NCBI GenBank assembly: GCA_004335835.1
Contig: RWJK01000505.1
Location: 1-19,400 of the forward strand
Direction: 5' to 3'
Length of the DNA: 19,400 bases
Source of the DNA: Scenedesmus sp. ARA3
Taxonomy: Eukaryota > Chlorophyta > Chlorophyceae > Sphaeropleales > Scenedesmaceae
Under the pieces are notes generated by a model. It searched no databases and had not been told where the DNA came from. It saw only the letters and a program-made list of their open reading frames with translations. Of this stretch, positions 8,199-18,414 are shown piece after piece. Position numbers and translations under genes: made by a program. The first letter of the stretch is position 1; the number at the start of each line of letters is the position of its first letter.

Positions 8199-11100
8199 AT
8201 GTCCCAGCTTTCCATCAAGCTCGACAATCTGCTGCAGGAGGCGAAACGAGCGGTACAGCGCAGCCCTAAGGCCAAGCAGCGCCACACCCAGGACAGGCCG
8301 CGAGGTGGAGAAGACCTTATCACCGCTACTCCTTTTGGCTTGTTCAGCGGTTTGCTGGTCACAGCAAAACACGGCAGCAGTGAAGAAGACCTAGCAGTCC
8401 TAAATGAAAGCGGCATCTTGGCAACCAGCAGCAGCAACACCACAGACGAGCAACAGCAGTCCGGTGGGGATCTGGCACAGCAGCTTGCAGCAGCCAAGGA
8501 GCAGTGCAGCTTGAAGCAGCAGGAAGTTGAAGTCCTGCAAGCACAGGTCCAACGGCTCTGTGCCTTTGTGGAATCTGCAGTTGCAAATGAGGCGGAGGCA
8601 GACGCCGGAGTAAGTGCCTGTGTTGACAGTCCTACAAACATCACAGCATGTCTTACATATCATGCTGTTCGTCTCATTGCATGTTTACACACCACTGAAA
8701 CCAGTAGCACAAGTAGGGTCTGGCTGATGTACATGTGCAGCCAGCAACCGGGTCATCCCTGCCTAACAAGCAGAGCAAATTGAGCTTGCAGGATGTGACC
8801 TGCAGCGCTGTTGACCATTCCTCCTGCTTCCCATCTTCTTGTCCACACCTACCAGGGCCGGGAGGCAGCCTTGAAGCAGCAAGTGTCAGAGCTGCGCTCC
8901 CAGCTCACGCAGTCCACAACAGAGCTGCATGAAACCAAGACCCAGCTGCATGCAGCACTGGACACCAGCCAGCAGCTGCAGTCCCTGCTAGCTGCCAGCT
9001 CAGCTGCCAAGGCTGGCCTGGAGCGGCGCGTGGGGGCGCTGAAGCTGCTGCTGGCCGAGCAAGTGGGTGAGAATGCTGCACTGGTGCAGGGCTTGCAGCT
9101 GTGCCAGGAGGCGCTGGAGGCGGCCCGGCTGCAGCTGCAGCAGGCAGAGGCACAGCAGGCTGCTGCACGCGCGGAAGTCGCTAACAAGGTGAGGTGGCAT
9201 TGACGCTGCTGCCAATGGCAAAGCAGTTCTGCTATGTGCGTGCCCTTTCACCCTGTGTGGATGTTGTTCGTCATCTATTGCCATGGCAGGCAGCAAATGA
9301 ATGGTTCGCTTTGGATTCAGCGTGATGATGAATCATGAATCATGTGTAGTTGGAGATAAAAACTTGTCACTGTGTGCCTTGCAGGAGGAGGATTGTGTTG
9401 CGCTGCGCTCAGCCCTGCACATCATGAATGACCAGCTGGCCGCACTTGCCGAACAACAACAGCAGCCAGACCCCCAGGTACACAGCAGGAGCCCAGATGA
9501 GCAGCTACCCAGCGAGCAGCACGAAGAGATAATAGCAAGACAGAAGCAGGAGTTGGCCAAGCAGCAGCAGGAGCTGGCGGCTGCTGCACAGCAGCTGCAG
9601 GAGGTGTGCAGCCTGCTGGCGCTCAAGATTGACAGCCTGGCTCACCTCACTCGGCACTCCAGCTTGCTGGAGGCACAGGTGGGTGGCAACAGTGTCATTG
9701 TCACTGTTAGTGCCAACAGTGAGCAGCAGTGAGCAGCAGTGAGGGGCAGTGAGCAGCAGTGAGCAGCAGCAGAACGACCCAACATCTGCGGCCAGCCAAC
9801 CCATGCATGTGACATGCATCAAGCAAGGTCGTGTTGCTGATAATGCTTGTGCTTGTGCTTCCTCTTGCTGCTGCTGCAGCTGGAGGCAGCCAAGCAGCAG
9901 CTGCAGGAGGCCTGCTCGCGCAATGAGTCCTCCTTGCCAGCAGTGCTGTCGGGCGCAAAGGACGCCACCAGGCGATGCAGCATGGGCCAGGCACCCTCCC
10001 CCACCCCTCCTGCAGGCCCTCCTGCAGTCACAACTACAGTTCTTGGCAGTGCCAGCGACAACCTGCTTGCAGGAACAGCAAGCAGCTCAGCAGAGCAGCA
10101 CTGCAGCACGCCAAGTGCAAGCTACAGCCCAGCATCTGCAGCTGCTTCACCCATGGCAGCGCAGGCAGAGGCAGCAGCAGAAGCAGGTGCTGGCAGCAGC
10201 CCGTGGCTGGGCGAGCAGCTGTCTGTGCTGAGCCCGTTTGCCAAGGCGCGTGGCTTCATGGCTCACAGGGAAGCTGAGGCGATGGCGCGGCTCAAGGTGA
10301 GCCTGTCGGGCGATGTGAGCAGGGTGATGCACTGCATGATGCGCTTCTTGAGGGGTTCTGGCTGGCATTAGCACCACAGCCAGCAAGTGAGCCTGCCTGC
10401 AGGCAAGCAGCGCTGGTTCTGCAGGTGCCAAACTTATCAGAGCCAACTTATTGTGCACATGCCATCAGTGATGCCTGCTGCAGTGTATTGCAGAACCATG
10501 CTACCGCCCGCCCTGGAACGCCGCTCGCTTCCTGGCATAACCTAACTTTGCTGAGTAAGCGCATTTACTGCTCCACTTGCTGCCTTGCGCTGCTTGCTGC
10601 TGCGCCGCTGTGCTGCTGCCAGGAGGAGCTGCGTGACAAGGAGCGGGCGGTGAAAGATCTGGCAGCAGAGGCAGACAGCGCCTCCAGCCAGCTGCACGGC
10701 CTGCAGACGGTGCTCACAGCCAAGACAGCGCAGTGCAACAGGCTGGAGGCAGAGGCACGGCAGGTGGAGCGGCAGCTGAAGCAGGTGCAGGCTGCTGCTG
10801 CAGCGGAGCAGGAGGGGCTGCGGGGCGAGATGGGTGCGCTGAGTGGGAGGGTGGGGGAGCTGGAGGGGCAGGTGGTTGCGGCGCAGCAGCGGGAGGCGGA
10901 GCAGCAGGCGCAGCTCGTGGCTGTGAGGGCAAAGGTGAGGGTGCTGCACTGCAGAGTGGGCGGAGACTGCAGGGCTTCATTGGATTTGCAAACTAACACC
11001 CACCTTGCGTGCATGCAGCTGTCTTCAGTTGTACTGGTAGTCTCGACGTATCGCATTAAGTGGGAACAACTAACCAGATGTCCGGTCTGATTGTCTTTCA

Positions 11101-12054
11101 TCCGTGTTGCAGCTTGCCCAGGTGCTGGAGGCACTCGTGCAGGAGGCAGAGTCGGTGCAGAAGCACAAGCCGCAGCTGCACGCGCTGTACCTGCAAGACG
11201 CGCCAGCAGCACTAGCTGACGCTTGCAGCAGCACTCCCGGTGCTGCCTCACTGGCAGCAGGATTGGACCAAGTGCCACTGGCAGATCCACAGGCACTGCA
11301 GCAGGTGCTGGCTGGCAGCTCAGCTGCTGCCTTGGCCATGATAAATGCAGCAAGCAGCAGCAGCAGCGCAGGGGCGGGTAGCTCAGCAGGCAGGGCTGGA
11401 GAACCTAACACACCATCCAGCGGCGGCGGCTTGTTTGGTGGAGGTGGCAAGCTTCTTGATGCTTTGCTGGGCCGCAGGAACAGTGCAGGTGTAGGCGAAG
11501 TTGATAAGGTGATGACCATCAGCAGCAGCAGGCGTGCCAGCCAGGACTGCTCACGCGCTGCAACTCCCCAGCACAGTAATGCGGCGGTGGGGTTGCATGG
11601 CCCGAGCAGGACGGCGAGCGATGCAGCCGGGCCGGCTGCGTGCAGTGGCACTGGCTGCAGCAGGCAGCTGGGTAGCTGCTGCAGCAGCAGGTGCCACACA
11701 CCGTGTGGGCTGCATGGCAGCTGCCTGCAGCAGCTTGCAGGAGCGGTGGATGGCGCAATTGCTGAATTGGCAGATGAGGGGCTGGACATGCCTTCTTCTT
11801 GTGGAGCATGTGCAAGTGTAGCACCGGTGCTGTCAGCTGTCAGGCAGTTGTCCACAGAGGACAACGCGTCAGGTGTGGGGACAGCGGCGGCGGCTGCAGC
11901 AGAAGTGTCAGCATGCTGTGACAATGTGGGCGATGGTGGTGTGGCTGGGGCTAAGGCCAAGGCCCGTGCATCTCTGCCTGGGCATGTGGCGGAGAAGTTT
12001 GATGCTGTGGTGGAGCTGCTGCACAAGCTGGGGCCTGACAGGACGCAGCAGTAG
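8199..12054 (+). CDS. large coiled-coil protein of unknown function, six exons
   Basis: Family not recognised. Exons: 8199-8609, 8856-9188, 9385-9678, 9880-10296, 10623-10934 and 11113-12054, giving 902 aa. All five introns are phase 0. The start MSQLSIKLDNLLQEAK has A at -3. Residues 105-350 and 485-600 are long heptad-rich coiled coils heavy in Gln, Leu, Ala and Glu. Between them (about 360-485) is a Ser/Pro/Ala linker ending SPFAKARGFMAHREAE, then a return to helix. The C-terminal third (from about 625) is Ala/Ser/Gly-rich and low complexity, with a small GGGLFGGGGKLLDALLGRRN patch, and ends in a helical LPGHVAEKFDAVVELLHKLG. There is no signal peptide, membrane segment or catalytic motif. 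A cytoskeletal, golgin-like or scaffold role is possible, but this rests on coiled coil only. Confidence 0.82.
9719..9770. repeat. decamer tandem repeat GTGAGCAGCA, five copies
   Basis: Five copies of a 10-bp unit, the third altered to GTGAGGGGCA, lie just inside intron 3 of the coiled-coil gene. Each unit contains GTGAGC, which resembles the donor consensus, so the repeat presents a ladder of possible donors downstream of the chosen one at 9679. Confidence 0.85.
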
Positions 12055-12968
12055 CCTCCAGCTGTGGTGGATAGTTGTGCGGCTGCAGCGGCTGTGCTTT
12101 ATGAGTACCAGAAGTGCCAGGCTGTGGCAGGGTACTTCGGGCCTGGTGCCACTACACTGGCTGTTGTCAGTGTCCGGTGCTGCTGCCTCCTGTTTGGCCT
12201 GTTCAAGGTTCCGTTGCAGCCGCGGTGGGTGTGTCACAATTCGGGCAGCTTCTCGTGTTGCTTGTGTACAGCTGTGTTGTGCGCTTGCACCTGCCAGGTA
12301 CAATTTTACTGCAACATCCTGTTGTGCGACTGCATAGAACTCAATCCTGTTGGTTTGATGCTTGCCCAAGCTGTGGCAGTGTATATTCCCTACGTCAGCT
12401 GTGCTCAAGCAGCCGAGTGCGCCAGCCTGCGCAGCATCGCACAGCGTCTGTTGTGCTAGATCTAGAGGAACTGTCAAAAGAAAGCCGGCCCGCAGTGCCA
12501 CTGCCACCGTTCTGGGCCTGTACTGGTGATTATCAAAACGTCTCTGTATTGTTACCGGCCTTGTCAGCAACCTGTCATTGACTCACTGTACTACTCATAA
12601 CCTGGACTAAAAGCAGCACTGCTGTGGCGTATGGCAGCAAGGCTGCACACAACTCTCCATGCTCAGATATGGTGATATCATGGGAATTGGCCTTGCCACT
12701 GTGAAAGCAGTGTCGTCAGCCAATTGTCTCCAACACTGCATTCAAAGCAAGGCCCAGCAGGCCCAATAAGCTGCCCATGGCAGCTGCTGCTAACAGATGG
12801 TGCAAGGTGTAACAAGCAGCAACATTGTAAAGCATAGCATAACAGACCAGAGCCGTCGGCCGCCGTGTAAGGCCATTGCCTTATGCTTAAAGCGAACCTG
12901 GGAGGCATGCATGCATCTTGCAGTGCCTCACACCATGCTTGTCGCGCACCCGTCCAGCATACCAGCCA
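12055..12968. other. spacer between convergent gene ends
   Basis: The coiled-coil gene ends on the plus strand at 12054 and the GPI1-like gene ends on the minus strand at 12969, so both 3' UTRs should lie here. TGTAA occurs on the plus strand at 12808-12812 and 12826-12830, about 750 bp after the plus-strand stop. That would be a long but possible 3' UTR. No minus-strand TGTAA was seen for the other gene. Open frames here are Cys/Leu/Ala-rich without motifs. Confidence 0.5.
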
Positions 12969-15229
12969 TCATGACCTGCAGAACAACCCCACACCCCACA
13001 CCTCACCCTTCGCAACAGCCCTCAGCACATCAAGCACGTGTGCACCCCAGCTCGAGCGCTGCGGAGCACCTTCTGCTGCCTGCTGTGCAAGGAATGACTT
13101 CAGCACATCTGCATAACTTATGGGATCACAGTACAGCTGGTAGTATGCAGGCAGCTGCGCAGCCTGCTGCTGCTCAGAGTATGCATGAGCTGCAGCAGCA
13201 GAAGCATCTCCTATTGCAGCTGCTGCACTGCTGCCTGCTGCTGCTCTTTGTGCCGTGGTAGCATGATGAACGGTGCTGCTGCTGGTTGAAAACACCAGGG
13301 GCTGCACCATCATTTGGCCTGGGAACTGTTGCGGCTCACTCCACCTGCTCAGCAGCAGCTGCAGCGCACGCAGCCGCAGCAGCCGACCCAGCCCAAGCAA
13401 CACCAAGCGCAGCAGCAGCAACGCACCATGGCAGCAGCATACGCTGAGGTACCATGCTGCTGCTGTTGGGAACAGACCTAGCAGGGGTGTGAACAACAGC
13501 ACACCAACAATGAGCTGCTCCACTGACACTTCATCACTGCCTGCAGGTGGTGGTGCTGCTGCTGCTGCTGCTGCTGGTTGTTGTACTGCTGCGGCTGTGT
13601 GACTGGCTGCTGCTGCTGCTGCAGCCTGCTGCTGCTCCCTCTGTCTCCAGCGCTCACTGAAGCGCCGCACCTGCACGTATCCACGCAACATCGACAAACA
13701 GAGCACAGCGATGATATACAATGCACCACACCACCCACATGCAGCACATCAAGGTGGGCGCCGCCCTGCTGAGCCATGTGTCCTGGCAGCATCTCCCAGC
13801 AGTACATCTAGCACCAATCACAAGTGAGCATTGCACCACCTCCTCATGCCGCCTGCCCTGCCCACACACCTTTTCCTTGCCCCTGATCAGCCGCCAAGTA
13901 GCAGCCAGGCACCTCAGCTGGAACTTGTGCATCGCAGCAGCAGCAACAAAGACAGCCGCCAGCGGCCACAGCACCAGCAGCAGCACATCTGCAGCTACCG
14001 TGCAGCCTGCCACAGCGCCGCCAAGTGCTGCTGCTGCTGCCACAGCAGCCAGGGCAGCGTGGCCTAAAAAAGGCCATGTAGCTGTGTAAAATGCTGCTGC
14101 AAAGTCCAGTGCAGTGCCTACTGCTGAGCCTAGCAGCAAGCTCAGCTCAAAATGCAGCTTGATGCCGCCTGCAGTGCAGCACGACAAGCAAATGAAGCAT
14201 ACTAGCTGCGAGTAATGCGCAACAAGCTGTTGTTGAATGCAGAAAGCGTATGCTTCTGAACTGCCTGTGTGCAGCAGTGGCTACACTTGTGCAGCAGTGA
14301 GGCGGGGGCGATGCTGCTGCCTCCAAGCCCAGCCACAAAGTCAGCTCGTAAATTGGCTGGTTGCGCGCATGGTCAACAATGGCCAGTGTGACCACAGTTG
14401 CAGTTGAGTTGTGGGTGTTGCACTGCCACACCAGCATTCAGTAGCCCTCACCTGGATGGGCTTGTATCAGCCAGTCGATATGTGGCCGCAGCAGCTGCTG
14501 CTGCAGCCAGCCGCCAGCAGCAGCGCCACGCAGCAGCAGCTCACCCCAGTGCTGCAGCAGCAGCGTTGCTGCTGCAAGGCCCAGCACGTGCTGCAGCAGG
14601 CCCGGCAGCACCACAGCACTGCTGCTGCTGCTGTTGCCAGTTGCACCATGAGCACCATCTTCATTTGCTGCTGCAGGGGCAGCAGCAGCAGTGCTGCTGT
14701 GCAGTTTCCTCAGCCTGCTGCCCCAGCATTGCATGCTGCTGTGCAGCCTGCTGAGGGTGGCAGCAGTGCAGTGCTGCTGCTGTCCCCTTGGAGGCCAGCT
14801 CAGCAGCGCAGCAAACTGCTGCCAGGCTGCTAAGTCGGCAACAGGCAAATGCTGCTGCTGCTGTTGAGGCGGGCTTGCAGTCAGCGCGGCTTGGTTGCTG
14901 CTGTGCATGTTGCTGGTGCTGGTGCCCTGCTGCAGCTGGTTGATGCTGGCGTGCGCTTGCTGCAGCAACTCCAGCAGGGATGCCAGGGTGATGGCAGCTG
15001 CACAACATATGTACACAGAAGAACACCACATGCACACATGAGATACGCACATCTGAGCGACAACAGGCAGCTTGAAGCAATGCATCTGTGCAGCTGAAGT
15101 GCTGGTTGGCAACAGGTCATCATATTACACTGTAAAACATTGGTTGGCCTGCGTCAGCAGCATGATCAGCATGCTGCTACAGCGCAGTACACAGGCGTAC
15201 CTGGGTCTTGCACCATCCAGGGCAAGGTG

Positions 15230-15280
<51 letters not shown>

Positions 15281-16181
15281 CACTGCAGTGCCTGCAAGCT
15301 GCTGCTGTGATCTGCTCCAGCTGGAACCTGGTGCAGGAACACCTGCAGCAGCAGCAGCAGCAGCAGGTGAGGCAACAGAAGCAAAGGCGGACATTATGCA
15401 AATGACAACAACAGAGGGCACACGTCCCTCAGTCCATGCTGGCTCTGGCTCAGTTGCTTGTCACTTTTGTTCTGCTACATACACCAGGCAGCAGCTGAAG
15501 TGGTGTGTGGAAGCTTTCTGTGCTGCCTGTGCATCACTTGTTCACACGGTGTGTGCTGCTTCGCTTGATTAGACAAGCTTGTTGTGTGAAAATGCTTGAA
15601 CAGTACCAGCCTTGCAACCCTACCTGCACGTCAGTTGTGCCTGGAGGCAACAGGCTGTCTCCAAAGCTGCACTCTGGAGCCCACAGCTGCTGCTTCTTGA
15701 AGCTACCCCAGCCGCTCAGCTGCAGCGCCGGCACAAGGCATTGGCAGCCATACATTGCCAGCACTACACCATCAGCTGCGCCTCTCAATGAATGACTAAC
15801 TGCTGCTGCTTGGGCACTTGTTGCTGCCCAGACACCCAGCACCGCTAAGGCTGCTTTATAGGTGTTTCGACTGGTGCAGATATGCACAGCTGCTGCATGT
15901 TGCAGCTGTTCTGCTGCTGCTTTTTGGGGCTGGTCTGCTGGGCATGCGCCCAGAACAGCAGCAACCAGCATCCTGCCGCCATCTGCGTGCCTGGCCTTGA
16001 CAACTGCTCCTGAAAGAAGCCAGCTGTAGTTGGTTGTTGTTATGTGTTCAATCAGTCCAACGGGCCATAGCATGCGCACAATGCATGTTGCCTTGGGGCC
16101 CTCTGCCTGGTGGTGCTGCTGCTTCTGCAGGTGGTGCTGCCGCTGCCGGTGCATGGTGCAGAAAGCTCTAGACAGAAGCAC
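12969..16181 (-). CDS. PIGQ: GPI1/PIG-Q homologue, subunit of GPI-GlcNAc transferase
   Basis: Polytopic ER-membrane subunit of the complex that moves GlcNAc from UDP-GlcNAc to phosphatidylinositol, the first step of GPI-anchor synthesis. Five exons on the minus strand: 16181-15624, 15342-15201, 14997-14452, 14168-13870 and 13670-12969, giving 748 aa with matching phases (0, 1, 1, 0). Family features: IDWLIQAHPGGIKLHFEL across intron 3 corresponds to the family's WLM..PAGLKLN block. LRCLAATWRLIRGKEK at about 500-515 corresponds to SLWRLFRGKKWN. EQLIVGVLLFTPLLGLFPTA corresponds to the family's LLGTLLFT..LFLLPT. Several Leu/Ala-rich helices follow. DPISYADVLKSFL near the C terminus also fits. 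Exon 2 encodes 16 consecutive Gln, and exons 3 and 5 carry Ala/Gln/Ser insertions absent from fungal and animal proteins. The N terminus is uncertain: Met codons at 16181 and 16073 are both possible. The last exon might splice at a GTGAGG near the end instead of stopping at 12969. Confidence 0.8.
15232..15279 (-). repeat. pure (CTG)16 microsatellite; (CAG)16 on the coding strand
   Basis: Sixteen uninterrupted CTG triplets on the plus strand encode 16 Gln in exon 2 of the GPI1-like gene. This is the longest pure triplet run in the window. A second interrupted CAG run at about 15345-15365 lies just across the intron boundary and forms the CTG-type pyrimidine-rich tract of that acceptor on the minus strand. 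Confidence 0.95.
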
Positions 16182-16425
16182 ACTGCGTCTATATTGCAGT
16201 TTGCTAGCTGATCAGCTGCTTAGCACGTAAGTTTCAAAGCCCTCTTTGAACTGTGCCTTTTTGAATGAACCTAAAGCCCCAGCTGACATGCACAGCAACA
16301 GCTGGTGTCATGAGTTTCCAAAGACTGTCAATGTGCTGTTTACTGTTCGTACGAAATGATGAAAGCGTTGGTGTGCCTGCCAGTGTATTGCTGTCATCAC
16401 AACGCCGCGTAGACAGGACAGCAGC
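16182..16425. promoter_or_regulatory. divergent promoter region between GPI1-like and coiled-coil genes
   Basis: The two starts face away from each other across 244 bp, so promoters and 5' UTRs for both genes must share this space unless transcripts begin within the genes. No TATA box is clear on either strand. A perfect 10-bp palindrome TTCGTACGAA lies at 16346-16355. No known factor is assigned to it. Confidence 0.5.
16346..16355. promoter_or_regulatory. 10-bp palindrome in divergent promoter
   Basis: TTCGTACGAA is its own reverse complement and lies 71 bp upstream of the plus-strand start codon. It could be a dimeric factor site, but a single palindrome of this length may occur by chance. 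Confidence 0.25.
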
Positions 16426-18414
16426 ATGACGGCCTTGATGCTAAACAAACGCAAGCGATCTTCGGATGCAGTATCTGACAGCGGCACATGCCAGACAGAG
16501 CAGACGGAAGCGTCCACACCACGGCGAGAAGTGGATGAAAAGTACGGTGTGCAGTGCTGCTTTGCAAGTGCTCCATGCTGGCGTCACGTTCAATTGAAGG
16601 ATCTGACGCTGGATGTTACCACCACAGGTCTCAACTTCTGGCGCAGAAGCGGGAGCAGTTTGCTCAAGCCAAGCTGCAGGTGCGCTGCACTGCAGCATCA
16701 GCAGCAACTGCCTGTCTTTGCATCATGTGCGCTTGCATGACTTGCGTGGCTGTGGGTGCCCCAGGCTGCCGCGATTGTTTGAATATTTGTCAACAAAGTG
16801 CATGCCTTCTTCAACCCAGGGAGTGCTAGGAGTGGCCATGACTCACCTCAAGCCTGTGGGCTGCTGCGCTTTGTACTGCTTGCAGCTTGAGGAGCAGATA
16901 CGGCAAGCGCAGGAGCAGAAGCAGCATGTAGCAGTGCAACTGGAGCAGCTGGAGGGCTGTGAGAGCAGCAGGGACAACCTGGGCATATCAGACTTGCGTG
17001 CGCAGCTGCAGGTGCGACTGGTGTGGCGGTGGTTGCCATGTCCTGCAAGTGTGTTGTTCACCCACTCTGCGGACATCAATTTGGACGGGGTTTGACAGTG
17101 CGCGTGTTGTCAAGCTCGGCTATCACATGCACAGCAGTAGGCAGAAGGTAGGCAGCGAGTTGGTGCTACACCAGTGCATGCTGGCGTTAGTGGTGCATCA
17201 TGCAGCAGTGCAGCCACTCTTGCAGGATGCATGCAGCTGGGGCGGTTGTTACAGTTTCGACCAGGTCAAGGGGTTTTCTTCAACAGGGTTTGCAGGGTCG
17301 CGCCGGTGGGAATAATAGCAGCTGGTCAGAGATACACAATCAGCAATGCCTCGGCTTACATCCAAGCCTTCACTGAAGCAGGTGGAGTTGCTTCTGCTGC
17401 CGTTACGTTGGCCCTCACATGCACACTATCACTATGTGTGGTTGCTGCGGCCCTGCAGGCGTACGAGCAGCAAGAGCAGCAGGCGCAGCAGCAGCTAGCA
17501 GAGCAGCAGCGGCAGTTTGAGGCTGCCGTTTCTGACATCCTGGGCATTCCTGCAGGGCAGCAGCAGGAGGGGCAGCTGTCACAGGCGGTGCAGGAGCAGC
17601 AGCAGCTGCAGGAGGCACAGGTGCGCTGGCACGGGCGCACACGAGTGCAGGAAACTGCTGGGTTGACTGATGTACATGGCAATCTGCGGCAGAAGGCGTG
17701 CCAGACGCCCCTTAATCTCTGCTGCAGTCAGCTGTCACCGCAGCGTTGCTCTGTGTCTGCATGCACGGCAATGCACAACTTTAGTTCAGGCAGCAAATCT
17801 CATCCCTGTGCTTGTGCAATTGTGCACCACTTGCATGCCTGGTCTGCAGGTGCAGCAGCTGGCTCTGTGTTTGCATGCCCTTGTTGTCATGCACAGCAGT
17901 GCACAGCTGCTGCAGCGATGAAAGCACCCCTGAGCCTATGCGCACCCTTCTGCCTGGCCTGCAGGTGCAGCAGCTGGCAGTGGAGCAGCAGCTGGCCCAG
18001 CCTGGCTTTGCTGTGACAGACAGCAGCAAGCATCAGGCCAAGAAGGCTCGGCAGGACCGCATCAGCCAAGTGTGGGACTGGCTGCAGGACACCAGCGCAG
18101 CAGCAGGAGCCGCTGCAGATCCTGCTAGCGGCAGTGCAGCTGCTCCTGCTGCAGCAGCAGCTGCTGGCGTAGATGCTGTTGTAGAGCAGCCGCCGCCGCA
18201 GGAACAGCAGCCACAGCAGCAGCAGCAGCAATGCAGTGAAGGTGATGCGGATGAGCAGCATGACTTCAGTGATGGCCAGGGCTGCTCACCGGAGGCTGCA
18301 GCACGGCAGGGCCTTGCTCAGCATGCGCTGCCGCAGCAGGCGCTGCTGCAACACGGGCGTCCACAGTCAGCTGTACTGCAGCAGGAACTGCCCCGGGAGG
18401 CCCTGCCGCCATGA
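16426..18414 (+). CDS. Gln-rich coiled-coil protein of unknown function, five exons
   Basis: Family not recognised. Exons: 16426-16541, 16628-16679, 16886-17011, 17459-17620 and 17965-18414, giving 301 aa. Phases agree: 2 at the first junction, then 0. The N terminus MTALMLNKRKRSSDAVSDSG carries a KRKR cluster that could be a nuclear signal. SQLLAQKREQFAQAKLQ, LEEQIRQAQEQKQHVAVQL and AYEQQEQQAQQQLAEQQ build a coiled coil over about residues 40-160. DRISQVWDWLQDT at about 185 is a short helical motif. The rest is Ala/Gln/Pro-rich and low complexity. The 86-nt first intron has a weak donor (GTACGG). An alternative is a start at 16575 (MLASRSIEGS), which reads directly into exon 2. The 17965 acceptor has a duplicate 115 bp upstream. 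Confidence 0.65.
17837..17978 (+). repeat. duplicated splice acceptor plus exon head, 115-bp offset
   Basis: The 27-bp segment at 17952-17978, holding the acceptor and first codons of the last exon (VQQLA), is matched at 17837-17863 with one mismatch. The upstream copy would place an acceptor at 17849 and begin the same VQQLA reading, but it meets a TGA after about 23 codons. Confidence 0.85.

Noticed and set aside
11070..12026. Minus-strand open frame of 318 codons
   Set aside because: It is antisense to the coiled-coil exon 11113-12054 and rich in Ala, Ser, Cys and Pro, as expected from the complement of biased codons.
12064..12581. Plus-strand open frames after the coiled-coil gene
   Set aside because: Cys/Leu/Val-rich with no motif or splice context. 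More likely 3' UTR and spacer.
15177..15401. Alternative minus-strand frames giving poly-Ser or poly-Ala at the (CTG)16 tract
   Set aside because: Only the poly-Gln frame joins the flanking GPI1-like exons with matching phases and good splice sites.
17174..18016. Open frame of 280 codons read as a single-exon gene
   Set aside because: Only 17459-17620 has coding character. The rest is Cys/Ala-rich intron sequence bounded by good splice sites.
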